A program made the translations under genes and the position numbers. DNA of 64,000 nt from Hippophae tibetana (Eukaryota; Streptophyta; Magnoliopsida; Rosales; Elaeagnaceae). Positions 40,255 to 54,402 of this stretch are shown in pieces (positions within the stretch are counted from its first letter, which is position 1; each line of letters opens with the position of its first letter). The stretch spans positions 85,234,449 to 85,298,448 of the forward strand of contig CM072810.1 in NCBI GenBank assembly GCA_037013495.1, in the 5' to 3' direction. Under the pieces are notes generated by a model. It did not search any database. It was given only the letters and a program-made list of their open reading frames with translations, and was not told where the DNA came from.

Positions 40255-43200
40255 TATGGAATGCACCATGTGGCTCGCTGAGTTGGACTCACCAAAGCCA
40301 GTAGAAGTTCCCTAAGGTTAGGCGAACAAGGGGGTTTGTAGGCTATTATCTTTCCAAAACAATCGAAGAGTGTAGTTGACTAGCATTCCAAAAGGGAAAT
40401 AATTTCCTATAAATACTCATACTTTTTTTTTGTTTTCTTAATTAGAAAAAGGAGAAAGTTTTGCAGTTTGAAAACTCAAATTTTGAAAAATTGTTTTTAT
40501 AGTTCGGTATATTAGTGATACATTGGAAAAGTGATATTGTGAAAACATGTTTTTAGGTAGGATTTGATTAAAACAAATTAAATACCAAGACATAGTTTAT
40601 TATCTAGGTTCATGTGCATAAGAGTTATCAAAACCTAATGTGTTCACTTATATAGAGCCATTGGTAATTATATCACATTACTGGTTCAATATATAAGTGA
40701 TCGTGTTGTTTATGTAGACAGTAATATAGACAACTTATGTTTAGTTAGGATAGGTGTTCTGACTAATATATGTATTTGCGTTTATATTTCTGTTGAGTTG
40801 TATACTGTAAAATTTACTTTATTGGTGAATAGCTTGCTACCAGTAGCTTCCATCACAACCCTTGGATGTTTCCATATAGACGTTGGGTCCTATGTAATTT
40901 ATCATATTATATGTTATGTTATGTATGACCACATGCTATGTTGGTAGAACAGGGTTAGCACCGAATGTGTTTCCATATAGGAAGTATCATTTGTGATTAG
41001 AAAGCTTTTATTTCTTTACTGATATCATGATTTATTCTACTATATCTTGTTGTTACTACTTTTTTATTATTGTTGTTGGACTGTTGTTGTCTATTTTACA
41101 CTATGAGAAAAAGTGTTGAATTCTTGAGATGTTTGTATCACCTCCCTTTTGGTTGTGTACTGAGTGCGGACTTTCAATAATAGAGGAAGAAACAAGTTAA
41201 AATTTCATACGTGCCTCTCAAGTTTAAGAAAAAAATTATTAATATCTAGGTTAATTTGCAAAAGTACTTCACGTTACCCCCAAAATCTTCGAGAAAAACA
41301 AGTATAAGCACATAAGGACATGAAATACCATCGATCATTACTAAGATTTGATATGTGGTCTTTATCACTTTTCAAGAACTGAATATTAAAAAAATAATAG
41401 CTAAATATATCTTAAGAGTTTGAATGACTAAATTTCCATGGATGGTCACCTACCTCCACGGAGTACAGACATGGAGTTATAAGAACCGAGGCCTAAGTGA
41501 GAGAGACCATAGACTATTACCTATGACCTCGGTTTTTTAACCGAGGTTATAAGGTATGTCTATGGCCTCGATTGTTTACATAACCAATGCCATAGACATA
41601 CCATATGGCCACAAATTTAAATAAAAATGCAATTATTAATTAAAATATTAAAAATCAATATAAATTACAATAAATTTATTAATTACAATATTAAAAATCA
41701 TATTATATTAAAATTAAAAGTGCAATTATATTTGAGAATTTATACAATAAAACATAATAAAACATGAATAGCTAATTCTAATATTTACCATGATTATGAA
41801 TAATAGCCTTATTATTACAAAATGACTTTTTACTATTACAATCATTTATAAGTGTACTTCTTCAAAGCATTTATAAGTGTACTTCAAATCGACATAATCA
41901 AGTCCACAATGACTTCAGCAGAATTCTATTGTCCTGGTAATGGTGTTGGTGCCTGTTGATGCCTAGTGTTGGTGTCGATGCCTGCTAGTGCCTAGACCAT
42001 CCACTATTGATATCATACCATCTAAGTTGAACATATATGTACTGTCTATATGCACGATTGATCAATATACTACACCCTTGAATACTTTTACATTAAAGAC
42101 ATTCCAGAATGAAATGCTAACAATTTAAAATAAGAACACAAAAGCACATCACTTGGTTATTTACAAAATCAAAAAGAGTTTGGCATCCTAATATTTGCAT
42201 TTCATCATGACATGTTTGATCTAGCAGAATGTGTATGACACTTAGAAAACTGTTGGCAAACAATGGCTTGCCAAATAATATACACTTTAAGTAACTTACT
42301 CTAATACAATTACAGATCATTAAATAAACCACAAAGCTCAATTTAAAGCATCAACACGTAAATTATCACTATAATTCTTTATTTACCTTAATATAGAAGA
42401 TTTTCACTTAAAGTGAACAAAACAAGGTTGTTTAAAGTATCCAAAAAAACACAAGCTACTTAACAATGAAAGAAATATAAGAAAATATCTAATTTACCAT
42501 TGAAAATTTCATAAACATGTTCGAATCATTTGTTCCTATTCCTCATTTATTATTATTATTATTGTTATTATTAATTCTTGTAAAATTGGAAGGGTCAATG
42601 AAACACATTTAACTAGCTAGAAATCAATAATTAAATTAAAATATGACTTGTGTACTTACAAACTAAAATATACTCCATGTACTTACAAACTAAAATATCA
42701 AATTTTTTCTTCCTTTTTTTATATTTTAATTGATATGAGTACATCAGGTTTCATTAAAATTCTTTAAAATAAAGGCTAATACTATGTTTATAGTTGTAGA
42801 AATCAGTGGATAAACAAAACATTGTCCCATTTCAACCATAATAAGCAAGTAATAACATATTTTGCTGTCTAATTTTTGGAAAATGAAATATGAATAATGC
42901 AAAAAAAAAATTAGATAATCACAATCAAATATAGGAATTGTGTTCTAGAAATTTTAAACCTCGACGCAAAGTAATAGAATTCAAAACTCTTAATAGAAAT
43001 ATCTTAGAATTCAATTAAACCATAGATGGACAAGTAGCATAATATTTGTAAATACCATAAAAACGTGGTATTTTCTTGGTTTTATAAGAGAGAATGAATT
43101 CATAAGAGTTGACATAATATATTTAAACCTCACAAAATAAGATCTAAAAAATAATTTAAATTCAACACATGCATTAGATGTAAAAATAGACGATTAAGAT

Positions 43201-44900
43201 TTAAAATGAAGTACAAATAAGTAGAGAAAAAAACATGCAAAGGATCCTAATTCTAAACTCAACCATTAGAAAAGCCATCCACAAATTAAAGGTAAAAGCC
43301 TAAAAGATAGTTTGAAAGCTAAAATGTTATTAAAGAGTAATTGATAACAAATAACAGGTGTGGTACCTAACGATAGCAAAGGAAAATAGATTAAAGTAGG
43401 AATAGAAATTGATATTTTAGACTAAACGAGGAAATGCACTTTGCTACATTACATGAGCCCATTTCTAGACGCCACGTGACGGTGTGAGAATTCATATGAG
43501 TATGACAGAGAGAAAGTACACAAGTAAAAGCACACTACAAATTTCTTCAATAATGTTACAGTTGATTTATAAAGGAAAATCATATAACTACACCAGCACA
43601 AACACCAAGCACCAACGCCTATGCACTAGCACTACGCACCAGACACCAACGTCTATGCACTAGCACCAGCACCAGCACCAGCACCAACATTAGACACTAG
43701 ACACCTGCATCTGCATCAACACCAACACTAGACACCTACACCAACGTGCATAAAGAACCAACATAATTTCTAAACATCAACGAGGGTAATTAATTTAAGC
43801 CTCTTCACACATGAAAATTAATAAAAACAAAGGTTGAAATTGCAACATAAAAAAAATATATCAATATAAGAAATTTGATTAAATTTCAATATATAATCCT
43901 CCCTTGATTCCATTAAATCAAATAATAAAATAATTTATGTTATATCTATTCTTCATTTTTCATGAATTAACTATGTTCAAGCAACACGACATGGACATGA
44001 GTGTAAGTACTCAACAATTCAATTTTGTCGAAATTTATAGCAATTAAAAAAATGAACGTGTCCAACATAAAATACATACCAATAATTTATACATTATGTG
44101 TAGTAAAAAAATCCATATAAAATATACAAAATAATACAATTCATTCATTAATGCTTCATATATATCTATCCAAAAATCAAAACATTATGTAAGAGAAAGA
44201 GAAACATATAAAAAAATAGATAGAAATCCCACAATGAATGCAAATAAACTATATTTTTGTATACAAACATTACACCAATTATCTAAAGAAAAAAAACTGA
44301 TAAACATGGAAAAAAGGTTGAAATTAGTTATATTGTAGGAAAAAAAACATAATTGAAATGAATTTTTCATAAGGACACTTAACTTACATACCATTGAACT
44401 ACTATGCCATTGAAATACTATTAAAACCAAAAATTTAATGAGCCAAATCTCTTTAAATCTGAGCCAACCGATCATCGTATCTAAACAATTTAATCATCAT
44501 ATATCCAGTTACTATAAGTTAACACCAAACATTAAATTCTAATCAAGGTTATAAGAAAAGAATTAAAATTTATGGAAGTCTTGCTATCAACCAACAAAAT
44601 AATCATTTCAAAATAGATTGCACTGCTTAACAATAATATATAGTTCTAGAGTATGCACCCATTTCATAGAAGTATTTATAGTTATGTAAAAACTGAATAA
44701 TTTAACTCGTCTTAACTTTGAATATGCCACTAAAAATACATTCATTTTAATGAATATGCCATTAAAAATACGTTCGTGTTCATCATTGTGAATTAGTACG
44801 AAGAGGAGATAACAACATTTCAAAATTAGCACTTCAATCCGATGTAGCATATTTTCACTTCTTCAAACAATAAACATTGTACTAAGAATGTTAACAAAGG
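40255..44900. other. Gene-free region with decayed repeats
   Basis: No convincing exon was seen. A hairpin CCTCGGTTTTTTAACCGAGG lies at about 41528-41550, next to AAGAACCGAGGCC at about 41481; CCTCGGTT inverted pairs are often met inside plant CACTA-type repeats, but no CACTA ends could be paired. A GGTGTTGGTGCC-rich stretch at 41938-41994 has an inverted relative at 43591-43753. Confidence 0.4.
43591..43753. repeat. CACCAACGCC-type minisatellite, inverted relative of 41938-41994
   Basis: Imperfect units of ACACCAACGCCTATGCACTAG and CACCAGCACCAGCACC. The reverse complement resembles the short block at 41938-41994 (GTGTTGGTGCCTGTTGATGC), so the two form an inverted pair about 1.6 kb apart. 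Confidence 0.7.
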
Positions 44901-45157
44901 TTACATAATGGTTTTGATTTCGTCATATAGCAATGTAGAGTAGCAGGTATAGGTCAACTGCTCCAACCTCCGTAAAATGCCAAACTATCGGTATTAGCAG
45001 TCGTCTAAAAGTATAGCCTAAACCTAAACTGGGACATATATCAGCAAGCACATATATTATTATGGTCTTATCCCTAAATTCTTACAGCAACTTCAGACAA
45101 TAAAAACAGTAGGAGGGGAGGGGGGCAGATCATCAAGGCAAGAAAAATAAATTAATA

Positions 45158-45203
45158 AATACAAATACAAATACAAATACAAATACAAATACAAATACAA
45201 ATA
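45158..45203. repeat. (ACAAAT)n hexanucleotide microsatellite
   Basis: About seven to eight perfect ACAAAT units, followed by AAATA-rich simple sequence to about 45480. Confidence 0.95.
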
Positions 45204-45567
45204 AAAACAAATAAATAAATAAATAAAAGCATATCAAAAGAAATAAAAATAAACAAGAAAGAAAAATAATTAAAACAAATAAAAATAATTGATCATATCA
45301 TAGATATTCAGAAAATCTCATATATAAAAAAATCACAAAAACAAAAACAAAAAAATAACTATAAATAAATAAATAAAAGTAACTAAATAATAAAATTAAA
45401 AATTAAAAGTAAATAAATAAAATGAAAAATAAACAAAAAAACATAAAATAATTAAAAAAAATCTAAATAAACCACAAATATTCACAAAATAAAAATCACG
45501 AATATTAATAAAGAATTTTTAAGAATTTTAATAATAAAATATAAAATGTTATTCCTACAACAGTTTC

Positions 45568-47220
45568 AAAAACTTGATATATAAATTTTATATTTTATAA
45601 ATGGTTCGTAAGTACACAAATAACTTATAATAAATAATAAGTATACTTGTAAAGTCAATTTCTAAAAGAAATAACTAGTTTTAAATTATTCTACAAATTT
45701 CTTAAAAACTTAAACAAATACAAAAATCTAACCTAAATATTCAATCACAATAATTAAAATTTTAAAATCCTAATTAATAATAAATAATTAAAATAACTAA
45801 ATATAGATTTAATTCTAACAAAATCAATGCAACTATAGAATTTATAATCAATGGAGAATGAATAAGACTATATAACTTGTTAATCATAATTGTTTATAAA
45901 TATTTTAGTTAATTAAATATAAATTCAAAGGATTTGTTTTTACTTTTAAATATGAAAAATGCATTTGGTTAGGATTATTCTTCTCAATCAATCTCTTCAA
46001 TCGAGATCATTAACTAGTCGATTGAATTATGCCTAATATTTTAAAATATAATGAAATATTTAATTTGATGCTTTCAATCGAGTCATCAATTTACACTCAT
46101 ATTCAAGCTATCAAAATTAGATCTAAATAATGTGTTTGAAATCAAATTCTCATATTTTAAATCTATTATGAAAAGTAAACTGTCAATAAATCAATCATAA
46201 ATAAATTTTGTAACGAATCTTGAATAAATAAATAATCTCAATTTATTTTATATTAAAAGTATTCACCTAAATAATCTATACAAACATGACAATAAAACTA
46301 AATTCTTATTTTAATAATCAACTAGACATGTTTAAAATATATTTTATGATGAGTGAATTAAAATAGCTAATTCAAGAAATATAAAAAGAGTAATCTAAAA
46401 ATATAAAAATATAAATTAGATCTCAATACCAATAATAGATGAATGATGTATTCTGCTCCAAAGTTATGACCTTAAATTTTAAAGAGATCTTTAATTTTCA
46501 ATCATCTTTTTTTTCTTTGTTAGTATGAAAAAACTCTATAATGTTGCCTCTTATTTGTTCTTGTCTAATCTCAATTATGTATAAAATAGAACTAATCTAA
46601 GAAAATAACAAGAAATGTCAACTATAAAAAATGTGAAAAAGCTATATTTTATGTTATCTTAAATCTAAAGCAAATACTGTTAATTTATAGAAAAAAAAAC
46701 TCATGTATAAAGGGCTTGAGTGAAATTCAGAGTTGTGTGTCGAAGAACATGTTTTTCCTTGTCACCATACAAGGTTTGTTCACTTCACACAATTCCAACC
46801 TGAGAGTGTCTCATCGCGGCACAACCTATTCAATGTCGTAGAACACAAAACTCAATGTACTGAGTAATCATCCCAAACAGTGTGTGTTGTTGCACACCAA
46901 TTTCTTCGCATCAGCATGCTTTTCTTTTCTTGAATTGTTCCTTATACACCTTACAAAATGTTTGATTTTATGTAAGGTTTACATGTCTTAATCTTTTAAG
47001 TCCCTAAAGTGCAAAATAAGTGCTCCAAGTTTGTTTCTTTGTGTGTTGATAAATTTATCTATTTTAAAGCTAAAAACACATTAAATACATAATACAAGTT
47101 ATGATTTCGAATAGATAGATTTGTATAAATAATGATATAAACATGTTCTAATAAAATCTATTTATTACAATTAAACATAATAAAATCACAAAATATAAAT
47201 ACTTTTCAAACACTTATCAA
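45568..47220 (-). repeat. Decayed LTR of an Athila/Tat-like element
   Basis: The right end CACTTATCA gives an LTR start TGATAAGTG on the minus strand. The left end runs into CAAAAACTTG preceded by CTACAACAGTTT (45554-45566), which aligns to the tRNA-Asp primer complement (GGCAACGGCGCC) with mainly C-to-T and G-to-A changes. CAAAAACTTG at the same relative place occurs in the intact element at 30691-30700. No internal coding or second LTR was found. The boundaries and the family are inferred. Confidence 0.55.
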
Positions 47221-48436
47221 TATTATTTTCATAATTTTATCATTTATTTACAATATTATATTATTTCTCACTCTTTTATTACAATGATAATTATACTTCA
47301 ACATATTTATTTATATTGATCTTAGTACTATTCTAAATTGTGTGAGTTTATATTTATTTATATTGATCTTAGTACTATTCTAAATTGTGTGAGTTTGTAT
47401 GTTCGTTAGAAAAATACTATAATGTTCTTAATATTTTTATTTGACTTTCTTAAATCTTAAAAGATTGATATATCACAAAATAGGTCTTTATTTGTACATA
47501 TATTGGTTATAATTCTTAAAAACAATTATGTTTTAAATAAAAAAATCTTTGTAAAATAATAAATAATAAACATAATTAACATTAAAAATATATTATAAAA
47601 GTAAGTATTTTATTATATCAACATTAGGAAATCACATTATCATAATTATATTTATATTATTATTTGAAACTTAAGATATAAAGTATACGAGAGAATTCTA
47701 TATTTTTTTTAATTCCTATTTCCCACTATAAAAGAACTTTTAAACTTTTTTTTAATTTCACACTAGAGTTTCAAATTACTTTGACTTTGGTTGGTTAATC
47801 ACTCTTTCGTATATTTATTTTTTTATTATTTTACTTAAAATAATTTATTTTAGATAATAAATAATCAACATAATGATTTTATTAAAAATTAAAAACTACA
47901 TTTTTAAAATACTTCAATTAATGTTTTTAATTAAACTTAATTATTTGAGATAATAAATAACATATATAATAGCTTAAGTAGGAATTAATAACAATAATTT
48001 CAAAATTTATGCTAAGATTATTTAATCATAATTTTATAATTTTTTTATAAAATTAAAAATTTATATATTGTATATAATTATTATTATCATATTTTTTAAA
48101 ATTAATTTATATTAGTATATAACATACATAATGATTTTAATAATTAAAAACTAAAATTTTAAAGACTTCGGATAATATTATTTAATCACCTTTCATTATT
48201 TTCTTATTTATAAATTAAAATTTAGAAATTGTATATAATTATTTTGATCATATTTCTTCATAATTTTAATGTTTTTAATTAAAATTAATTATTTTTGAAA
48301 TTATAAATAATAAATATAATGGATTAATTAGAAATTAAAAAACAATAATTTTAAAAAACTTTAGTTATAAAATTATTTAATCACTATTTCTTAGTTTTTT
48401 TTATAAAATTAAAAAAGTTATAAATGGTTATAATTC
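47221..48436. other. A+T-rich DNA, nothing recognised
   Basis: No open frames of note. A ~44-bp segment (TTTATTTATATTGATCTTAG through ATTGTGTGAGTTT) is duplicated in tandem at about 47307-47396. Confidence 0.5.
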
Positions 48437-49075
48437 TTAAAAGTGATTCTTTTTATGCCTCACGGTTTCTATTTCTTTTTGGAAACTTGTAATCTGGGGC
48501 TTTATGTCCAGTCCTCTAACAGTTAAAGAAAATCCCTTTGAAGCTTGACTTCTTATTAATTTAGAGTCCACCATCTTATAATCAAGAAAGCGACCAACCA
48601 AAAATTTCTTGGCACCGACATTTTTAGTTTCATACTTATGGTCCAATGATTCCCACAAGTCTTTGGTTGTCTTTTTCTTATTGTACTTATTGTACAAGAA
48701 ATCGGTTAGACTATTCAGAACATAGTTCTGACATAGATAATCAGAATGCTTTCATGCTTTAATAGCACTAGCAGACTCAAAATCTTGTTCACCCTCAGGT
48801 TGATCGGGGCTTCTTCAGTCAAGAACCTTACTAAATTCAAGGTAGTGAGATAGAACATCATCTTACTCTTCCATCTCTTAAAGTTCAAACCATTAAACTT
48901 CTATGGTCTCTCTGCCACAACATGGTTCATTGGAATAGAAACCGGTAACATTGAGGTTACCCCATGAGCCACAAAATGCCTCCTCATTTGGTTCATAGTA
49001 GAACCACCCACAGTAGGGTCAGCAACATACACAATTGGGTGTTCAGTTTGGGACACTAGAGTTGTCATTTCAGAT
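48437..49075 (-). pseudogene. Copia gag fragment
   Basis: Minus-strand pieces: SQTEHPIVYVADPTVGGSTM at the start (about 49070), FNGLNFKRWKSKMMFYLTTL (about 48890), NSLTDFLYNKYNKKKTTKDL and WESLDHKYETKNVGAKKFLV (about 48690-48600). These are the conserved gag blocks of Copia elements (Trp-Lys-x-Lys-Met, and LWESL with KYE). Stops and a frame change separate them. No LTR or pol is attached, so this is a fragment. Confidence 0.78.
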
Positions 49076-51500
49076 TGCATAATCTTTTCTTTATATTTTT
49101 TATTCCATACATAAATAGCAATTTAAGGTTTAAAAATTACCAAATAAAGTTTATGGAAAAAATTATATATATTTAATAAATAGATGATATAAATATGTCA
49201 ATTTACATATATATATTTGTAATTTCATTAATTATAGTGATTTTATAATTTTATAAATAAATATATATATATAGTAAAATTAAAATACAAATATAAAGTA
49301 AATAATATTAAAATTAGTAACACAAAATAAATAAAGAAAACAAAATACTTAATATAAAATATCAGTATTGAACATTACAATTATATAAAATAATTAATAA
49401 TAATAACAATACAAAAAGCATGAACCCAAGTAAATAAATTGCAAGTAATTTAATATAAGAGCAAAATTAATATTAAATATATGATGAAAGAAATTAATAA
49501 AGATGTAAAACTTGAACAATAATTATAATAGAATATATGTAGCATAACATATATATAACAAAGTAGATAAATATAACATATTATAAATAATTTGTTTGTC
49601 TCAAAATATTTATATAAAAAAAATTTGTATTTGTTTCTCCAAAAAGTAACAGACAAATTATCCTAAGATTGTTATAAATAATAATTGGACAAACAATTTA
49701 AGAATGAAATTATTTTATTAAAAAAATTAGAAGTATATATAATATATAAATACAAAATTTAAATAATATATATAAATTAAATATAAAAAATAATAATAAT
49801 AATAACCAAGCCATGAGTATCACACAATGTTCTTAATATAATTTTTTCGCTCACTTTGGGTGTTTGAGAACGACGGAAATTTATCTCCCACTATACAATG
49901 ATTAAATAATAATAAATTTATACCATAATTTATTATTCTACGAACTTTAAAGTGTCTAAACTCTATCGAAAAAAACTAACTCTAGATATATATATATAAC
50001 TAAAAGATAATAATAAATAAATAAACAGATAATATATTTTTTACCTTTACCGACACCTTTTTTTCTTTCCTTTTTTCCTTCTCTTTTTCTTCTTCACACC
50101 TCCCTCTTCTTTTCTTTTCTTTTTTCTTTTTCTTTCTCTTTTTTCTGTGTCTTTCCTTCTCTGATTTTTTTTATTTATAGAAGAATCATACAGAAATAGA
50201 AAAGAGAATTGATGCAAAGAAACGGCAGGAGAAGAGGAAGAGCAACAGAAAAACAATCAATTCAAAAACAAAAACAAAGTAGAACGGAAGAAATAGGTAA
50301 TTTAATTCAGAAATGAAATTTCCGTTTCTAATTTAAGATAAAAACGTTTAGCAATTTAATTCAAATATTTCAACAATACCAAGATTCATGGCTCAATAAT
50401 AGCCATAGGGTCAAGGTTCTTCCAATTTTATACCAAGGTTTTTGGCTCTTTTATAGCAAGTGGGTTGAGGTCCTATAAAAATTTGAACTTAGTTTTTTTG
50501 GAATTTAATCTCCATCTTGTTCGTGGATTTAAGGCTCATTTCTTTTATGTTCGCATTACAATATAATCATAATTTTTTGTTTACTCAAATTTAGTGTGAA
50601 GTTATTTGATGATTTTTATATCAAATAATATTTAGTGTGATTTAAATATGTGGTTTGAAACGAGAGATTATGAGTTTATTTAATAATATGAGAATACAAA
50701 AATATTTGGAAAGGCAACATAGGCAAAATTGAGCCCAATGTTTTTTTATATTTTTTCATTCGTTTTAAAATATATAAATTTTAGTGTTATAAAAACAAAA
50801 AAAAATTATCAAATTAATTATTATTAAATTTTAATTTGTTTCATAATGCTCATAATAACGTAACTCTCATGGTATTTATTATATAAAATTTTGTGCTTTT
50901 AGAATATAAGAGTTTTTATTATTTTTCTTACCACATATGTTATATATTTTATATGCCTATTTATGAAATATTATTTAAGAAAATGATTTGAAAAACAATA
51001 AAAATAACACTTTTAAAATTTGTAACTACAAAAATAACATTACTTAGGTCCACCTCATACCTTTTGTTATTTTAAAAAAGTGTGTCACATCATTTTTATT
51101 TTTAATATTGTATAATTATATATCATTTCTATTTAACTACGACTATTTAGACTCATTAAACATCAAATGTCGTCTAATTGAACTTATTCAATATTATTGT
51201 GGTGTTATTTTTGTTATAATAAATTTTAGGTGTGTTATTTTTTTGTAATTTTTCAAAATTATCTTAGCTGGTTATTGTAATTTTTTACAATGTTACTTTT
51301 ATGTAAAAAAAAAACATAAAACTCAAACATTCAGAGAGTAATTAATAAAATATCACTATTAAAAATAAACTGTATATTATATATTTATAAAATTAATAAT
51401 TATTTCATGACCTATTTAAAATATTGTAATATAAATATATAATCATAAATAAAATAATTCTCCATTTAATATTGAAGATTGTCATATATAGGAACAATTC
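49076..51500. other. A+T-rich DNA with a long polypyrimidine tract
   Basis: No gene recognised. A tract of about 110 bases, almost all C and T on the plus strand, lies at 50049-50165 and produces a Lys/Arg-rich open frame on the minus strand that is low complexity. Confidence 0.5.
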
Positions 51501-52640
51501 TATAAAGGTTAATTATTCTTTCAACATAAATAGGTAACTGAGACATAGATGAGGGGTGAAGATGTCAATCCATGGAATATTTTTGTAGGCTCTATATCAA
51601 TTCAGCCAAGAAAGTCTCACAAATGTGAATTAAGCAAATAACAAAACGGAAGTACAAAATAACTTACTCAATTCAACATACAATAAAAACAACTGATAGT
51701 TAGAAGGAAAAAACTGTGGTAACCATACTAGTGATAGTGTGCCTCGAAGGCTCATGTCAAGATTATCAATAACTATAAACATGGTAAATAACTAACATCA
51801 TATAAGGTAAGAAAGCATACTCGAACCATAAAGGGTTTCCAATCATTTCCAGACTTCATATGTATGAACATATTCGATGAAAGATGAATGCACTCTCACA
51901 ACATGCAATTAAACAAAACACAGTAAATCATAATAAAGAATCTGACACCTAATACACTACCAGGGTAAAGAGATATAGACTCCTTAAAGACTCACATTCA
52001 CATAACAAATAAACGCAATATAAATTAATCAAGTTGCAGGTAGATTAGTTTAATACAATATAAGTAATGACTAAAAAGCTATAGGCATACTATATAGAAA
52101 GGAAAGAAGGCATGTGAAAACATATAATAAATACACTTTCTAATCAAGTTTACATCTAGTATGTTGGTTCATGCAATATAGAAACTCATAATATACTAAC
52201 ACTATAGGTTGATCATGCATAACAACAAAGAGGAAGTCCAATGCCTGATATACATTCAGGTTAAGAAGATACTGACTCCTTAATGACTTGTCACATAACA
52301 TAAAGTAATTAATGCATTAAACACAAACATGCAGAAATAAGAAGTAGATAAGTTATAGCCATCAGATAGTTGGTGATAAATAATAAAAGTTTCTAGTCAG
52401 ATTTTATACTTCAATATATAGAGATATACACCATTTAAATTGTACCAATCACGGATTTGAGCATGCATAACACAAGGTATAATAAGGTAAATCCACGTAG
52501 AAACCCTATCAATTTGGTAACATCCTCAGGTTGCTTGAGGCAACCACTCAACAATAAATAGTCCACTCAAAACAATAAACAGATACAACTCGATTGAAAA
52601 GTATAAACCTAAATACCTCTATTAGTTGGGACACCTGCAC
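51501..52640. repeat. Possible diverged tandem repeats
   Basis: Segments at about 51940-52110 and 52240-52390 share the order TAC/CACTACCAGG-like, AGATAxxGACTCCTTAAxGACT, CACATAACA and a following GCAGGTAGAT/GCAGAAATAAG. The period is about 290 bp with many mismatches. The nature of the repeat is unknown. Confidence 0.4.
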
Positions 52641-52989
52641 TAACTGATTATTGTTATTCTTGCTTGTTTCCTCCATAACAACCTAGTTTGACACATGAGC
52701 CAAACCCTATTCTAAAGTCCACACCACCCAAAGTAGTGTGATCAATAACCAAAGACCAGTAATATGTAAAGTAAACAACTTAATGTTGCATAAGTGCAAC
52801 CACCATCCGACACATGGCTCATAGCCACACAAGGTCTTCACATAAGAAAAAATTACATGAAGGTAACTACTAGCCAATACATAACTCACATACTACTACC
52901 TATTCACAAGCACCATACTGAGTACTCACTACATATAGGCATGGTTTTGCTTACACAATCACGAATCACTAATACCGAGCAATACACAA

Positions 52990-54400
52990 GGTATTAGTGA
53001 TTTGGAAATAGAAAGATGAGATGTTAATTTGAAAGAGCTCCACTACCTTTGTCAACTCCTATAGTTTTGAGTTGTTGAATACTCTTATCAATCATGTATT
53101 TGAGTATGATTGAATTCACTATGACTCTGAAACTTGTGATTGATGATGGTTTTGAGAATTTGTTTTCAAAATTTACTATTATGTTAGTTAGAGTTTTGTG
53201 GGTACTTTGATTTAAATCTGTCCTTGAAAATAATTGAGCACATAATAAATTTTTCTCTACTCCATTTTTCCTATGAAGAGGAGTTGAATTAATTGGGTTA
53301 GGAAAGTTTAATTGTGCTTTGCTCTAGAATCTGTTGATGGATCCTTGAGGCAAAATCCTAATTAATACCAAATATTAGAGAAATGATCTAGGTAAATTTT
53401 TTTCTCAACCAAAAAGCTTTCCCAGTTGTCCTAATTATCACACCATCATTGCATAGTGTATTCCCATAGTCAACCCCTTTGAGCCTTATTTTACATAATC
53501 ATTTTTTGTTCTTTTAACTACATAAATCATTCTCATTATAAGCTTGAAAAACCATGAACTTACCTTAAATTTTGAGAAATATTTTGGTGAAAATTTTCAT
53601 TTAAAGAGAAAGTTAGTTCAAATTAAATAATTCACATTATGTTTGCTTTATTTGATCAAGGAAAACAAAAAAAAAGAAAAAAAAAGAAAGTGGAAGGCAA
53701 GAATCGAAAAAGGATAAAAGTGGGTGAAATTAGTAAAGACTATAAGTGTCAAGGCAACCACACCACAAAAAAGAAGAAGAAGAAGAAAAGTAAAAAATCA
53801 CCCCGCTTATTGAGTATCAAAGTGAAAAGAAAAGAAAAAGGAAAAAAAAAGAGTATTCCACTTATTGAGTATGACAACAATATTGTCATCAGTATGAACA
53901 TATAAGTATTTTCCCAGTTTACTTTGATTTTCCATATCCATTTCTTTCTTAGCCTTCATCCTATGGCCTATCATTACAACCTTGATTAAAGTATTTTTGA
54001 TCTCTCATTTTGGTATTTGATTACATTAACGGAGATGATTTCTGAAAATTGGACTTATAGAGTTAAGTTTTGAGAGAATTCTTCTGATTTTAGTTATTCT
54101 ACTTTTATTTGAATTTGTTGGTGGGTTGGAGTTAAATTAACTATTTCACACACACACTCAAGAACCTAGCTTTAGGTTGAAGTAAATGCTTAACTCTTGC
54201 TTGATGAATTGTGGAATTTTGATTGATTTTCTTGCTATCTTTGATGTAAAAAGAGTAAATTATTAGTGATGAAATCTAAATTAAAATCATGGCATGGTGA
54301 GTGATGGTAGTTATCTATGGGGTCTTGTTGAGACTATCTACAGTTGTCTTTTCTAATATTTTCTTTTTTTAGGACAAACAAAATTTTAAGTTTAGAAGTG
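52990..54400 (+). other. Probable 3' non-coding region of an old Ty3 element
   Basis: The segment ends in AGGACAAACAAAATTTTAAG then TTTAGAAGTG, which resembles the Athila/Tat 3' end (GAGGACAAACAAA, TTTAAGTTTGGGGGTG) with the G run decayed, and then TGATGATTTGC at 54403. An A-rich, Lys-coding open frame at 53639-53905 is low complexity. The assignment rests on this one junction. Confidence 0.35.
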
Positions 54401-54402
54401 TT

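Noticed and set aside
40800..41100. Segment with alternating gene-like composition (CCATATAGACG, GGTTAGCACCGAATG)
   Set aside because: No frame or repeat boundary could be supported.
50047..50256. 69-codon minus-strand frame rich in Lys and Arg
   Set aside because: Product of a polypyrimidine tract, low complexity.
53639..53905. 88-codon Lys-rich open frame
   Set aside because: Made of A-rich simple sequence within a probable retroelement tail; no domain or codon bias.
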